Assembly (NCBI GenBank): GCA_002398365.1
Contig: DGYK01000013.1
Coordinates: 97,976 to 161,975, forward strand
Source: Flammeovirgaceae bacterium UBA5008
GTDB lineage: Bacteria; Bacteroidota; Bacteroidia; Cytophagales; Cyclobacteriaceae
Reading direction: 5' to 3'
Length of the DNA: 64,000 nucleotides
In this document: piece by piece, positions 25,280-34,924 of the stretch
Numbering within the stretch: position 1 is the first letter of the stretch
How the letters are laid out: each line of letters opens with the position of its first letter
Translations under genes and position numbers: made by a program
Notes under the pieces: model-generated
Told to the model about the DNA's origin: nothing
Seen by the model: only the letters and a program-made list of their open reading frames with translations
Database searches by the model: none

Positions 25280-27939
25280 TGAAACACTGGCTTATATTTT
25301 TATTCGGAATTGGCAGCCACTTTGCAGTCGCACAGACTATTTCATTCCGATCTATTGATTCACTGGCATCCAATGCCAATTATGCGGAAGCTATCCAGCA
25401 AGTTGATCGCCTACTTGCAAATGCAACTACTCCATCCAATGTTATTCTACTGAAAAACAAAAAAGCTGAATTGCTGCTCTTTCAGGGAAATGTAAATGAA
25501 GCCGAAGCTATATTAAAAAACCTTACTACCAGCGATCATTTTTTAGAAGCGGTGGTTTTATCTACACGAGGAAAACTTAATTTAACCAAAGGTAGGTTTG
25601 ATCTGGCGAAGGAAGATTTAGAAACCGCATTAAATCTCTTTAACGAAACCCAACAGAGTAATTCCACCGAAGCCATTCAATGTTTGGCCAGTCTCGCATC
25701 TTACTACGTAGCCACCGGCAAATACAATCAGGCAGAAGAAAATGAAACGGCTGCCTTGCAACTGAAAAGAAAAGTAAAAGGCGAAAACAGTGAGGAAGTG
25801 GCTGCTTCGTATAATAATTTGGGATTGATCTATCTGGTTTCCGATCCGGATAAAGCCATTGAGTATTACGAAAAAGCGTTGAACACCTATCAAAAAATTC
25901 ATGATGCCAATCATCCAAAAATGGCTATTGCAAATACCAATCTGGGGATTGCCTATAACCAACTAAAACTATTCGGTGATGCCATCAACTATTTCGAAGC
26001 GGCTAAGAAGATCTGGGAGAAAATTTATCCGAACGGTCACCCCAATCAATCCATCGTATTACGCAATTTAGGCAGAGCCTACGCACTTCAAAAAAACCCG
26101 AAGGCGGCTATCGAATATTACAAGCAAGCCATTGCAATCTATCAAAAAGCGTACGAAAACAAACATCCTGAATTGGCTAGCTCCTACAATGAATTGGGTG
26201 CCCTTTATTTGAGCCAGAACAACTATGATGAAGCCATCAATCATTTTCAGCGGGCACTTATTGCCAATTCACCTTCATTTCATTCAGAAGACATCAAACA
26301 AAATCCGAGCGGAACTGAATTTTACAATCCCTCTGTATTGGTCTATTCGCTTAACTTAAAAGCGCAGGCACTTGAAGAAAAATACTTAGGCAAAACATTG
26401 AAGCTCGAAGAATTAAAAATCGCTTTGAATTGCCTGTACAGGAGCGATTCATTAATTGATGAAATCCGTCATCAAAGTGCTGACGAAAACGATAAGCTTT
26501 CGTTGGGAAGTCGGGCTGCAGAAGTTTATGAAGATGGTGTGCGCATCGCGATGATTATATCAGAAAACGTATTGCGACCGCAGGCATATCTGGAGAAGGC
26601 TTTTTACTTCGCAGAAAAAAGTAAATCGGCCGTGTTACAAGAATCGATTGCCGATGCTCAAGCTAAATCATTCTCCGGCATTCCTCCTGCTCTTTTGGAG
26701 GAAGAAAAAGTGATCAAATCCGCTATTGCTTTCGTCACTCAAAAATTAGCGCAGAAACCCTCCGAACAGGAGGTTCAGCAATTACGCACACAACTTTTTA
26801 ATGCGAATGCTTCCTATCGTTCTTTCATCACAAAACTCGAAAAAGAGTATCCGAATTACTTCAACCTGAAGTTCAGTCAACCGACCTTGAAAGTAAGTGA
26901 AATCCAGCGTACCCTTTCAAAAGAAACGGCTGTGTTGAGTTATTTCATCGCTGAAAAAAATAACAAACTGTATTTATTTCAAATCACTTCCAAGGAGTTG
27001 AAAGTAAAGACCATTTCACTACCATCGAATTTTGATCGAACAATCATAGGTTTTACCAATGGCATTCTGTTTTCTGAGTTTAACACCTACCAAAAATCTG
27101 CGTCTGTTCTGTCCCCATTATTGCTGCCTTCACTGCCATCTTCTATTCGGGAATTGATTATCATTCCTACGGGAAAATTGAGCACCCTTCCCTTTGAAAC
27201 TTTGACAACTGCACGAATCAAAGGAAGTGATTTCTCTCAAGTTGCTTATGCCACTAAGCGTTACGCAATTGGGTATGAATTTTCCAGTAGCCTACTGATG
27301 CAGAAAAAAGAGGTCAATGAAATTCCCCGTCCTTCGATTTTTCTCTGTGCACCGGTGAAATTCGATGAGCAAACCGGCCTCTCGGAGTTGCCAGGCACAC
27401 AACAGGAAGTAAATACAATTGCGAATCTCTTTCAGGGAAGAAACAAATCGGTTTTGTTTAGCGATGCGAACGAAGTGACTATTAAATCACCCGATCTCAC
27501 CTCCTATCAATATTTGCACTTTGCCACGCATGGTATTGTAGATGAAGTAAATCCAGAATCATCCCGAATATTTTTAAGTTCATTTGCCAAAGAGGACGGA
27601 AACCTATATGCAGGTGAAATCTACAATCTTAATCTTAACGCTCAGCTGACTGTACTTTCCGCTTGTCAGACCGGATTGGGCAAAGTCTCGAAAGGCGAAG
27701 GTGTGATTGGATTATCGAGAGCACTGGTGTATGCCGGTTCCAAAAATATCATTGTGTCTTTCTGGAGCGTGGCGGATGAATCAACTTCTCTTTTGATGAC
27801 CGATTTTTATTCCATCTTGTTGAAACAACAAAATCCAAGCTTCAAGCAAGCCTTGCAGCAATCCAAATTGAAAATGATACAGAGTGGAAAGTATGCAGCA
27901 CCTTTCTATTGGGCGCCGTTTGTGTTGATTGGAAAATAA
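25279..27939 (+). CDS. Exported TPR protein with C-terminal CHAT protease domain
   Basis: The 886-residue product has a signal peptide (HWLIFLFGIGSHFAVAQ), about eight to ten TPR repeats (for example SYNNLGLIYLVSDPDKAIEYYEKAL and ASSYNELGALYLSQNNYDEAINHFQRAL) up to about residue 340, a helical linker, and a CHAT domain from about 590. The caspase-like dyad is visible: H751 in YLHFATHG and C796 in LSACQTGLG, followed by GEGVIGLSRALVYAGSKNIIVSFWSV. CHAT domains are cysteine peptidases. The signal peptide places this one in the periplasm or on the surface, and it is coupled to a barrel protein. The target is unknown. A strong terminator follows. Confidence 0.85.
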   Translation: MKHWLIFLFGIGSHFAVAQTISFRSIDSLASNANYAEAIQQVDRLLANATTPSNVILLKNKKAELLLFQGNVNEAEAILKNLTTSDHFLEAVVLSTRGKLNLTKGRFDLAKEDLETALNLFNETQQSNSTEAIQCLASLASYYVATGKYNQAEENETAALQLKRKVKGENSEEVAASYNNLGLIYLVSDPDKAIEYYEKALNTYQKIHDANHPKMAIANTNLGIAYNQLKLFGDAINYFEAAKKIWEKIYPNGHPNQSIVLRNLGRAYALQKNPKAAIEYYKQAIAIYQKAYENKHPELASSYNELGALYLSQNNYDEAINHFQRALIANSPSFHSEDIKQNPSGTEFYNPSVLVYSLNLKAQALEEKYLGKTLKLEELKIALNCLYRSDSLIDEIRHQSADENDKLSLGSRAAEVYEDGVRIAMIISENVLRPQAYLEKAFYFAEKSKSAVLQESIADAQAKSFSGIPPALLEEEKVIKSAIAFVTQKLAQKPSEQEVQQLRTQLFNANASYRSFITKLEKEYPNYFNLKFSQPTLKVSEIQRTLSKETAVLSYFIAEKNNKLYLFQITSKELKVKTISLPSNFDRTIIGFTNGILFSEFNTYQKSASVLSPLLLPSLPSSIRELIIIPTGKLSTLPFETLTTARIKGSDFSQVAYATKRYAIGYEFSSSLLMQKKEVNEIPRPSIFLCAPVKFDEQTGLSELPGTQQEVNTIANLFQGRNKSVLFSDANEVTIKSPDLTSYQYLHFATHGIVDEVNPESSRIFLSSFAKEDGNLYAGEIYNLNLNAQLTVLSACQTGLGKVSKGEGVIGLSRALVYAGSKNIIVSFWSVADESTSLLMTDFYSILLKQQNPSFKQALQQSKLKMIQSGKYAAPFYWAPFVLIGK

Positions 27940-27940
27940 A

Positions 27941-27970
27941 AAAACCTGACCCTCGTCAGAGTCAGGTTTT
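27941..27970 (+). terminator. Rho-independent terminator after the CHAT operon
   Basis: Perfect ten-base arms AAAACCTGAC and GTCAGGTTTT flank a ten-base loop, and the 3' arm ends in a T run. It starts directly after the CHAT stop codon and closes the plus-strand unit. Confidence 0.85.
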
Positions 27971-28124
27971 ACACAGTTTAACGCTATGGCAAAATAGGTG
28001 TTGGCTGTGCTTTAGAGAACCCCAAAGTAGGGAGTTGAGTTTCATTTTTCCTAAACATTTTCAAAAACTTTGTTAAAGATGAAAAAATGGCCTTTTTTGA
28101 GCCAAAATGTCAATGTACTAAGGG

Positions 28125-28778
28125 ATGATCGATGACAACTACCGCCAGCGTGGGCTAAGGAATAATCTGGTAAAGAAACTGCGTTTAAAGGGTATTTTAG
28201 ACGAAAATGTACTCATGGCTATCGGAAAAGTGCCCAGGCATGCCTTTTTTGACAACGCTTTATTGAACCATGCCTATGAAGATAAGGCTTTCCCAATTGG
28301 GGAAGGGCAGACCATTAGCCAGCCCTACACGGTCGCCTTCCAGTCCGAAAAATTAGAAATAAAGCCAGGCGATAAGGTGTTGGAGATCGGCACCGGATCA
28401 GGCTATCAAGCAGCAGTATTGTTAGAGCTAGGTGCTAAAGTTTACACCATTGAATTTCAAAAGAAGCTGTACGAACACACCAAAGATTTCCTTCCACAGC
28501 TAGGCTATAAACCATTTTTCTTTTTTGGCGATGGCTCGAAAGGAATTCCGGCGAAAGCGCCTTATAACAAAATAATCGTTACGGCAGGCGCACCGGTTGT
28601 GCCTACTGCACTTACAGATCAATTGAGCGAAGGAGGCATTCTGATTATTCCTGTGGGCGACCGTACGAAACAACAAATGGTCCGCATCAAAAAGCAGAAT
28701 GGAAAGTTGTTGAAAGAAACCTATGACAACTTTGCATTTGTTCCGCTGTTGGGTGAACAAGGTTGGCGAAACGCATAG
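28125..28778 (+). CDS. pcm: Protein-L-isoaspartate O-methyltransferase
   Basis: This 217-residue SAM-dependent enzyme methylates L-isoaspartyl residues in damaged proteins so they can be repaired. It has the family signature VPRHAFFDNALLNHAYEDKAFPIGEGQTISQP, split across residues about 36-67, and the SAM loop VLEIGTGSGYQAAVL at about 85-99, then IIVTAGAPVVP and EGGILIIPVGDR. The length is usual. It ends 17 bases before the aminotransferase start and probably shares a transcript with it. Confidence 0.92.
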   Translation: MIDDNYRQRGLRNNLVKKLRLKGILDENVLMAIGKVPRHAFFDNALLNHAYEDKAFPIGEGQTISQPYTVAFQSEKLEIKPGDKVLEIGTGSGYQAAVLLELGAKVYTIEFQKKLYEHTKDFLPQLGYKPFFFFGDGSKGIPAKAPYNKIIVTAGAPVVPTALTDQLSEGGILIIPVGDRTKQQMVRIKKQNGKLLKETYDNFAFVPLLGEQGWRNA

Positions 28779-28795
28779 TTCAACCAATTTCTCCT

Positions 28796-29914
28796 ATGAA
28801 ATTTAATCGAATGCCCATCGAAGTTGAATCGCCTGAAGAAATGGGCTACTCAACTATACAATACAACTTAGCCGAAAGCTCGGTGCGCGATCGAACCATT
28901 GGAGAATTGGGAATTGATCTTTCAAACGTTTTGATGAATTACGGACATCATCGGGGATTGCCGCAATTACAAGAAGCAATCTGCGAGGAGAGCAAGGTAC
29001 TGAAGGCCGAGCACGTGCTCGTAACTGCAGGAGCCGCACAAGCCTTGTATCTGGTTGCCACAACACTACTCAATCCAGAAGATCATCTGATTGTGGTGCG
29101 CCCCAATTATGGAACCAACTTAGAAACTCCGCGCGGCATTCGATGCGGCATGTCGGTCATTGACTTATCATTCGAAAGCGGATTTCAACCGGACATAGAT
29201 CAAATTCAAAAAGCGATTCGATCCAACACCAAATTAATCAGTATCACGCATCCCCACAATCCTACAGGTGTATTTGTTTCGCAATCTACGATTGACTCAC
29301 TCATCCAACTCGGTGAAAAGCAGGGTTGCTATTTGTTAATAGACGAAACGTATCGGCATCTGAATTTTAAAACTCCTCTACTTCCCTACTTCGCAGAAAA
29401 AAGCAATCGAGTGATTTCGGTCTCTTCGCTTTCAAAAGCATTTGGCGCGCCCGGTATTCGGATTGGCTGGGTGATTAGTCGCGATGCAAAGCTGCAACAC
29501 GATTTACTGGCAGCCAAAGAGCAAATGATCATCAGCAATTCAGTAGTAGATGAATACATTGCGCTCCAAATCTTTTTACAGAAAGAAAAGTTATTGAAAG
29601 AAGTTCATTCAACTTTACAAACTAATTATCAAATTGTAGAAGAGTGGCTAAAAGCAAATGAAGCCGTCTTTGAATGGTTTACACCTGATGCAGGCGCGGT
29701 GGTGTTTCCACGAATCAAAAAATCGATCCAAATAGATTTTTCAAGATTCAACGATCGGTTGTACAGCCATTATCATACAGTAGTGGGTGGTGGACATTGG
29801 TTCGAACAAAATCAACACTACATGCGAATTGGTTTTGGATATCCAACTGCAAGCGAACTTAGCATTGGACTGAAAAATGTAATAAACTGTATTGAAGACA
29901 GTGTCATTCATTAG
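28796..29914 (+). CDS. Class I/II PLP-dependent aminotransferase
   Basis: The protein has 372 residues from the ATG at 28796; an in-frame TTG at 28763 would overlap pcm. Fold-type I marks are present: VTAGAAQALYL, PNYGTNLETPRG, THPHNPTGVF, LIDETYRHL, and the PLP lysine K214 in SSLSKAFGAPGIRIGW. Substrate specificity cannot be read from sequence; candidates are aspartate- or aromatic-type transaminases or a specialised capreomycidine synthase-like enzyme. It converges with thrC, the stops being only two bases apart. Confidence 0.82.
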   Translation: MKFNRMPIEVESPEEMGYSTIQYNLAESSVRDRTIGELGIDLSNVLMNYGHHRGLPQLQEAICEESKVLKAEHVLVTAGAAQALYLVATTLLNPEDHLIVVRPNYGTNLETPRGIRCGMSVIDLSFESGFQPDIDQIQKAIRSNTKLISITHPHNPTGVFVSQSTIDSLIQLGEKQGCYLLIDETYRHLNFKTPLLPYFAEKSNRVISVSSLSKAFGAPGIRIGWVISRDAKLQHDLLAAKEQMIISNSVVDEYIALQIFLQKEKLLKEVHSTLQTNYQIVEEWLKANEAVFEWFTPDAGAVVFPRIKKSIQIDFSRFNDRLYSHYHTVVGGGHWFEQNQHYMRIGFGYPTASELSIGLKNVINCIEDSVIH

Positions 29915-29916
29915 TA

Positions 29917-31209
29917 TCAAAACTCCATCAAAAAACCTTTCAAAGATTCAAAGCCAGCATCCATTTGAATTGACTTTTTCTCACGATTCATAAACTCTTG
30001 CAAGCGAGCGGGTAATTCAATGGTATCCCCTATGCTCTCTTCTACCACATCTTTGAACTTAGCGGGGTGCGCGGTTTCTAAAAATACACCTATACTTTCA
30101 TCACTTAAAAGTTTTTGCAGACCCATGTAGCCAATAGCTCCATGTGGATCCATCAAATAACGATGATTGCGATAACCCTGCTGCATAGCCGCGCGAGTCT
30201 GACCGTCTGTAAACCGACAGCCTTTTACATCGGCATTCAACCTTTCAAAATCATTTTGATACAATTGTTGCATGCGGACAAAGTTGCTCGGGTTTCCCAC
30301 ATCCATTGCATTGCTGATCGTGGCTTGTGACACACGGGGTGAAAAGATACCTGATTCCAAATAATTCGGCACAATGTCATTTGCGTTGGTAGCGGCAATC
30401 ATCTGATCAATGGGAAGGCCCATCCTCTTAGCGAATAAACCTGCCGTTAGGTTTCCAAAGTTTCCACTTGGTACCGAAAACACTAGACGTTTGTTTTGAA
30501 TCCTCAATTGCGCGAAGGCGCGGAAGTAATAAAACGACTGGGGTAAAAGTCGAGCGATGTTGATGGAGTTAGCCGAAGTCAAAAACAATTTTTGTTTCAA
30601 CTCCGTGTCGCCAAAAGCTTGCTTCACCAATCGCTGGCAATCGTCAAAGGTGCCATCAATTTCTAATGCCGTAATGTTTCCACCCAAGGTAGTAAATTGT
30701 TTCTCTTGAATTTCACTCACCTTACCTGAAGGATATAACACCACAACACGTGTGCCCGGCACATTATAAAATCCATTCGCTACTGCGCTGCCGGTATCTC
30801 CGGAAGTTGCCACCAGAATCGTAATCTCGCGATCTTGTTGCTGTGCAAAGTATCCCAATAACCCCGATAAAAAGCGCGCACCAAAATCTTTAAATGCCAA
30901 TGTAGGGCCATGAAACAATTCCAGTGAATGAATCTGGTCGCGAACATAAACAAGAGGCGCATCGAATTGCAACGTATGATTCACCATTCTATGAATGTCT
31001 GCATCGGGCACATCTCCTTTCAAAAATAGATTAGCCACTTCATAACCGATTTCCTGAAAAGATAATTGCGGTAGCGAGGCAAAAAAAGAATCTGGCAATA
31101 CCGGAATTTGCTCCGGCATAAATAATCCACCATCGGGCGCAAGCCCTTGAATCACCGCTTCGCGTAATCCTACTTCTAATTTTCGATTGCTGGTACTATA
31201 ATACTTCAT
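29917..31209 (-). CDS. thrC: Threonine synthase
   Basis: The 430-residue PLP enzyme converts O-phosphohomoserine to threonine. It begins with the typical YYSTSNRKLEVGLREAVIQGLAPDGGLFMP, and the PLP lysine K107 lies in LELFHGPTLAFKDFGARF. The loop VATSGDTGSAVANGF and FSVPSGNFGNLTAG bind the cofactor phosphate and substrate. It is the last gene of thrA-thrB-thrC and lies 20 bases after thrB. Confidence 0.95.
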   Translation of the reverse strand: MKYYSTSNRKLEVGLREAVIQGLAPDGGLFMPEQIPVLPDSFFASLPQLSFQEIGYEVANLFLKGDVPDADIHRMVNHTLQFDAPLVYVRDQIHSLELFHGPTLAFKDFGARFLSGLLGYFAQQQDREITILVATSGDTGSAVANGFYNVPGTRVVVLYPSGKVSEIQEKQFTTLGGNITALEIDGTFDDCQRLVKQAFGDTELKQKLFLTSANSINIARLLPQSFYYFRAFAQLRIQNKRLVFSVPSGNFGNLTAGLFAKRMGLPIDQMIAATNANDIVPNYLESGIFSPRVSQATISNAMDVGNPSNFVRMQQLYQNDFERLNADVKGCRFTDGQTRAAMQQGYRNHRYLMDPHGAIGYMGLQKLLSDESIGVFLETAHPAKFKDVVEESIGDTIELPARLQEFMNREKKSIQMDAGFESLKGFLMEF

Positions 31210-31229
31210 AATTTCCTGATCGCTATTAA

Positions 31230-32159
31230 CTAAATGATTTTGGCTCCTTCCGGATTTAGTTTTGAAATCACCACATCGGTTTTTAATTGATGATTCGCAA
31301 ATTCGTGCTGCATCGCCTTGGCTACCTGCCTAGCAATTTCTAATTTAGAACTCAGTGCAAACAAGGTTGGTCCCGATCCGGAAATACCGCAGCCCAATCC
31401 ACCTGTACCAACTGCCGCAGATCGAACCGCTTCGAAACCCGGAATAAATGCAGAACGAACCGGCTCTGCAATTACATCCTTCAATGACCGTGCAATCAAT
31501 GCATAATCGGATTGTGTGAGGCCCAACATCAGTCCGGCAATATTTCCACTCTGTATCACAGCATCGCGCAATGACACAGTAGGACGAAGCACTCTCCGCG
31601 AATCGGAAGTTTTTACTTCAATGTGTGGATGAACCAATGTACAATACAATTCCAACTTTACATCAATCTTCACTACATCCAACGGTTGATAATCACGAAT
31701 CAACACAAAGCCGCCCATTAAACTGGGCGCCACATTATCCGCATGTGCTGATCCACATGCGATGCGTTCTGCTTCCATCGCAAAGGGTACCAACTCTTTT
31801 CGCGTCAGGCGATTGCCCATCAGATGGTTGATTGCTACCAATGCCGCTACGCCACTCGCGGCACTCGACCCCATCCCGCTGCCTAATGGTAAGTTCTTAA
31901 ATAGTTGAATCTCCACTCCTACTTGTTCGCCAATGGCTTGGAGATAGGACTGTACTGCTACACCCGCTGTATTTTTTCCAGCCTCACGTGGCAGTCGACC
32001 GCCATCACCAACAATTTGTGAAATGGAAACTTCACGCGAATCATTCAACGTCAACACTACTTCATCACCGGGATGATCCACTGCAAAGCCTAACACATCA
32101 AACCCACAACACACATTGGCAACCGTAGCCGGAGCAAACGCTCTTACTGAACTCTTCAT
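31230..32159 (-). CDS. thrB: Homoserine kinase
   Basis: The protein has 309 residues from the ATG at 32159; a longer frame to 32198 would run into thrA. It belongs to the GHMP kinase family: FAPATVANVCCGFDVLGFA at the start, the ATP loop LPLGSGMGSSAASGVA and the C-terminal GCGISGSGPTLFA. It phosphorylates homoserine. The start codon lies one base after the thrA stop, so translation is probably coupled. Confidence 0.95.
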   Translation of the reverse strand: MKSSVRAFAPATVANVCCGFDVLGFAVDHPGDEVVLTLNDSREVSISQIVGDGGRLPREAGKNTAGVAVQSYLQAIGEQVGVEIQLFKNLPLGSGMGSSAASGVAALVAINHLMGNRLTRKELVPFAMEAERIACGSAHADNVAPSLMGGFVLIRDYQPLDVVKIDVKLELYCTLVHPHIEVKTSDSRRVLRPTVSLRDAVIQSGNIAGLMLGLTQSDYALIARSLKDVIAEPVRSAFIPGFEAVRSAAVGTGGLGCGISGSGPTLFALSSKLEIARQVAKAMQHEFANHQLKTDVVISKLNPEGAKII

Positions 32160-32160
32160 A

Positions 32161-34614
32161 TTAGTTGGTATAATTTCCAATTCGAATAATATCGGCAAAT
32201 ACGCCAGCAGCTGTTACCTCTGCACCGGCACCCGGTCCGCGAATAACCATCGGGCGCTCTTTGTAGCGCTCGGTAGTGAGCAAGATGATGTTATCACTTC
32301 CGGCCAATGAAAAGAAAGGATGATTCGCTCCTACCGAAGCCAGCGACACACGCGCTCTTCCATTTTCAATCACCGCCATGTAACGAAGCTTCTCTCCTTT
32401 TCCGTTGGCTTTATCAAACAAACCGGAATAATGCGAATTAAAATTTTCCAATCGTTTAAAAAATTCCTCCACCGACATTTCACCTCGGCATTCTTCCGGC
32501 ACCAGATTTTCTACCTGCACATCCGAAAGCTCTAACGGCAAACCAATTTCGCGCGATAGGATCAACGCTTTGCGTGCCACATCCATGCCATTCAAATCAT
32601 CGCGGGGATCAGGTTCTGTAAAACCTTTTTCTTTTGCTTCTTTTACAATCTCACTAAACTTTCGATTACCGTTGAATGAACTAAAGATAAAATTGAGCGT
32701 ACCGCTTAACACAGCTTCAATGCGCAACGCTTTGTCGCCACTAATCAATAAATCATTTAAGGTGTTGATAACTGGCAACCCAGCACCAACATTAGTTTCA
32801 TACAAGAAGCGAACGCCTCGTTTGCTGGCGGTTGATTTTAATTTTTGATAATTGGAATATGATCCGGAGTTAGCTTTTTTATTCGGGGTAACGATGCTGA
32901 TGTTGGACGCCAAAATGCGTTCATAATAACCGGCCACTTCTTCGCTGCTGGTGCAATCCACAAAAATGCTATTCGACAAATTCAGCGCTACCATGTTTTC
33001 AAAGTAAGCAGCCATGCTCATGGTTTGATGACTGTTCAGCAATAAATCAATGCCATTCTCAAGAGAGATACCTTCTTCCTTAAAAAACATCTTGCGACTA
33101 TTAGCGAGCCCGACAAAGTTGACTTCCAAATGATTTTCTGAAGCCAGTTTTTGGTATTGCTGATTAACCATGAGCATCAATTCTTTACCAATCAATCCGG
33201 TTCCAACCAAAAAGATATTGAGCACTTTACGATCCGATAAAAAGAATGCTTCATGCAACACATTTAGCGCTTTGGTGGTATCGGTTTGCTGGATCACTGC
33301 AGATATATTCAACTCCGAAGAACCTTGAGCGATCGCATTGATATTCACACCGGCTTTCCCGAGCGCGCCAAACATTCTGCCGCTCGTGCCGGGGTTGTGC
33401 TTCATCCCTTCTCCCACCACAGCAATAATGGTCAGGTTGTTTTCCACCATCACTTCATCCATTTCACCTCCACGAATTTCATATTGAAACTCCAACTCAA
33501 TCGCTTCCTTCGCCTTAGTTGCATACGATGTTTCAATCGCAAAACAGATGGAATGCTCAGATGATGCCTGACTAATTAATATAACATTGATTTTCTCTTT
33601 GGCAAGAATTCCAAACAAGCGCATGGATACACCCACCACACCTTGCAATCCGCTGCCCTGAACATTCAGTAAACTGATATTGGCCATGGAAGAAACACCT
33701 TTGATCAAAAGTGATTTACCATTGGCATCGGCTTTAATCACGGAGCCTTGAAAAGTGGGATTGAATGTATTCTTGATCCAGATTGGAATCTGCCGCGCCA
33801 TGGCCGGTTGCATGGTAGCCGGAAAAATAACTTTTGCACCGAAGTGTGAAAGTTCCATCGCCTCTTGGTACGTCATCTCGGCCACGGTAAAAGCTTTCTT
33901 CACTTTCCGTGGATCGGCTGTCATCATACCATCTACATCGGTCCAAATTTCCAGCGATGCAGCATTTAGCGCTGCAGCAAAAATCGCTGCGGTATAGTCA
34001 GAGCCACTTCGTCCAATCGTTGTGGTTTCTCCGGAAGGAGAAGTACCAATAAATCCGGTGACAATCTGCAATTGCGGATGATGTTGAAAGTGTTCTGCAA
34101 TCAATTGATTGGTTGCAGCGAAATCAATTTTGGCGTAGCCGAAATTATTGTCGGTCTTCACCACCTGGCGCGCATCTAAAAATTCCGCTTCAATTCCCTG
34201 TGATAAAAATCCTTCAGAAATAATATAAGCCGATAAACGCTCGCCAAAGCTCATGATATAATCCAACGAGCGGAGGGTTCTTTCTTTGATTAAGAAAATA
34301 CCATTCAAAATATCTTCCAGTTCATTAATCGTAATTTTGACCTGAGCAATTACCGTGCTTTGTCTTTGAATATCCACCAATTCACGGACGGCTTCCAAGT
34401 GTCGCTTTTCAATTTGCTCCAACTGTTGCTTATAGTCGGTGTTGCCTTGCAGTGCCAGCGTGCTTAACTGAATCAACGTATCGGTCACTCCGCCAAATGC
34501 AGAGAACACAATCGTAATTTTCTCTTGCGCGAGATAGGGTTTTACAATGTCAATAACTGATTTGATGCGAGCGGGAGTAGCTACCGATGAACCTCCGAAT
34601 TTTAAAACCTTCAT
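32161..34614 (-). CDS. thrA: Bifunctional aspartokinase / homoserine dehydrogenase
   Basis: The 817-residue fusion catalyses the first and third steps of the threonine/methionine branch. The aspartokinase part begins with VLKFGGSSVATPARI and includes GRSGSDYTAAIFAAAL; two ACT-like regulatory segments lie around residues 315-460. The homoserine dehydrogenase part follows, with the NAD(P) loop IFLVGTGLIGKEL, the substrate segment VTPNKKANS and SGTLNFIFSSFNG. The domain order matches E. coli ThrA. A leader peptide very rich in Thr and Ile precedes it (34734-34808), pointing to feedback control by attenuation in addition to ACT-mediated inhibition. Confidence 0.95.
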   Translation of the reverse strand: MKVLKFGGSSVATPARIKSVIDIVKPYLAQEKITIVFSAFGGVTDTLIQLSTLALQGNTDYKQQLEQIEKRHLEAVRELVDIQRQSTVIAQVKITINELEDILNGIFLIKERTLRSLDYIMSFGERLSAYIISEGFLSQGIEAEFLDARQVVKTDNNFGYAKIDFAATNQLIAEHFQHHPQLQIVTGFIGTSPSGETTTIGRSGSDYTAAIFAAALNAASLEIWTDVDGMMTADPRKVKKAFTVAEMTYQEAMELSHFGAKVIFPATMQPAMARQIPIWIKNTFNPTFQGSVIKADANGKSLLIKGVSSMANISLLNVQGSGLQGVVGVSMRLFGILAKEKINVILISQASSEHSICFAIETSYATKAKEAIELEFQYEIRGGEMDEVMVENNLTIIAVVGEGMKHNPGTSGRMFGALGKAGVNINAIAQGSSELNISAVIQQTDTTKALNVLHEAFFLSDRKVLNIFLVGTGLIGKELMLMVNQQYQKLASENHLEVNFVGLANSRKMFFKEEGISLENGIDLLLNSHQTMSMAAYFENMVALNLSNSIFVDCTSSEEVAGYYERILASNISIVTPNKKANSGSYSNYQKLKSTASKRGVRFLYETNVGAGLPVINTLNDLLISGDKALRIEAVLSGTLNFIFSSFNGNRKFSEIVKEAKEKGFTEPDPRDDLNGMDVARKALILSREIGLPLELSDVQVENLVPEECRGEMSVEEFFKRLENFNSHYSGLFDKANGKGEKLRYMAVIENGRARVSLASVGANHPFFSLAGSDNIILLTTERYKERPMVIRGPGAGAEVTAAGVFADIIRIGNYTN

Positions 34615-34733
34615 AAACTAAAAAGTAAAAATCAATGACTAAGAATTAGAGTGAATAAAACACAGATCCGAGCCTGAGTTTCAGGTGATCAATAAAAAAT
34701 AATATATGGGTGGAGTTTAATTAATGGAGGGAG
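34615..34733 (-). promoter_or_regulatory. Possible thr attenuator region between leader peptide and thrA
   Basis: After the leader stop the transcript reads through a C/T-rich patch (CTCCCTCC), an AT-rich stretch with a T run (ATTATTTTTTATT), then the small hairpin CCTGA-AAC-TCAGG, whose flanks carry GATC on both sides, followed by TGTGTTTTATT. I see no textbook strong GC hairpin with a U tail. The attenuator structure is therefore inferred from the leader peptide, and folding of the RNA is needed. Confidence 0.4.
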
Positions 34734-34808
34734 CTACCCCGTAATAGTAGTGATAGTAATTGTTGTAGCAATTACTGAAGTTGTTGTAGATGTCGTAGCG
34801 TTTACCAT
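34734..34808 (-). CDS. Putative threonine/isoleucine-rich thr leader peptide
   Basis: A 24-codon frame runs from the ATG at 34808 to a TAG at 34734, about 120 bases before thrA. It encodes 11 threonines and 4 isoleucines in 24 residues, including the run TTSTTTSV and the end TTITITTITG. The composition and position match the E. coli ThrL concept, in which ribosomes stall when charged Thr- or Ile-tRNA is scarce. A second overlapping frame from an ATG further upstream is Tyr/Asn-rich and makes no regulatory sense here. Translation is inferred; no clear ribosome-binding site is seen, as is usual for this phylum. Confidence 0.7.
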   Translation of the reverse strand: MVNATTSTTTSVIATTITITTITG

Positions 34809-34924
34809 AATTCTCACGCAAGAAGAGCATAGCCCACGACTAATGCAAAATATTTTTTGAGAATTTTTCATTCGAAAGAAAAAACAAACTAACGGTTAGT
34901 AGTAACTTGCCGCAAAATTGAAGA

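Noticed and set aside
34702..34774. Alternative leader frame rich in Tyr and Asn in the thr leader region
   Set aside because: It reads the same bases as the Thr/Ile frame in another phase. Tyr/Asn has no logic for a threonine operon, whereas Thr/Ile fits.
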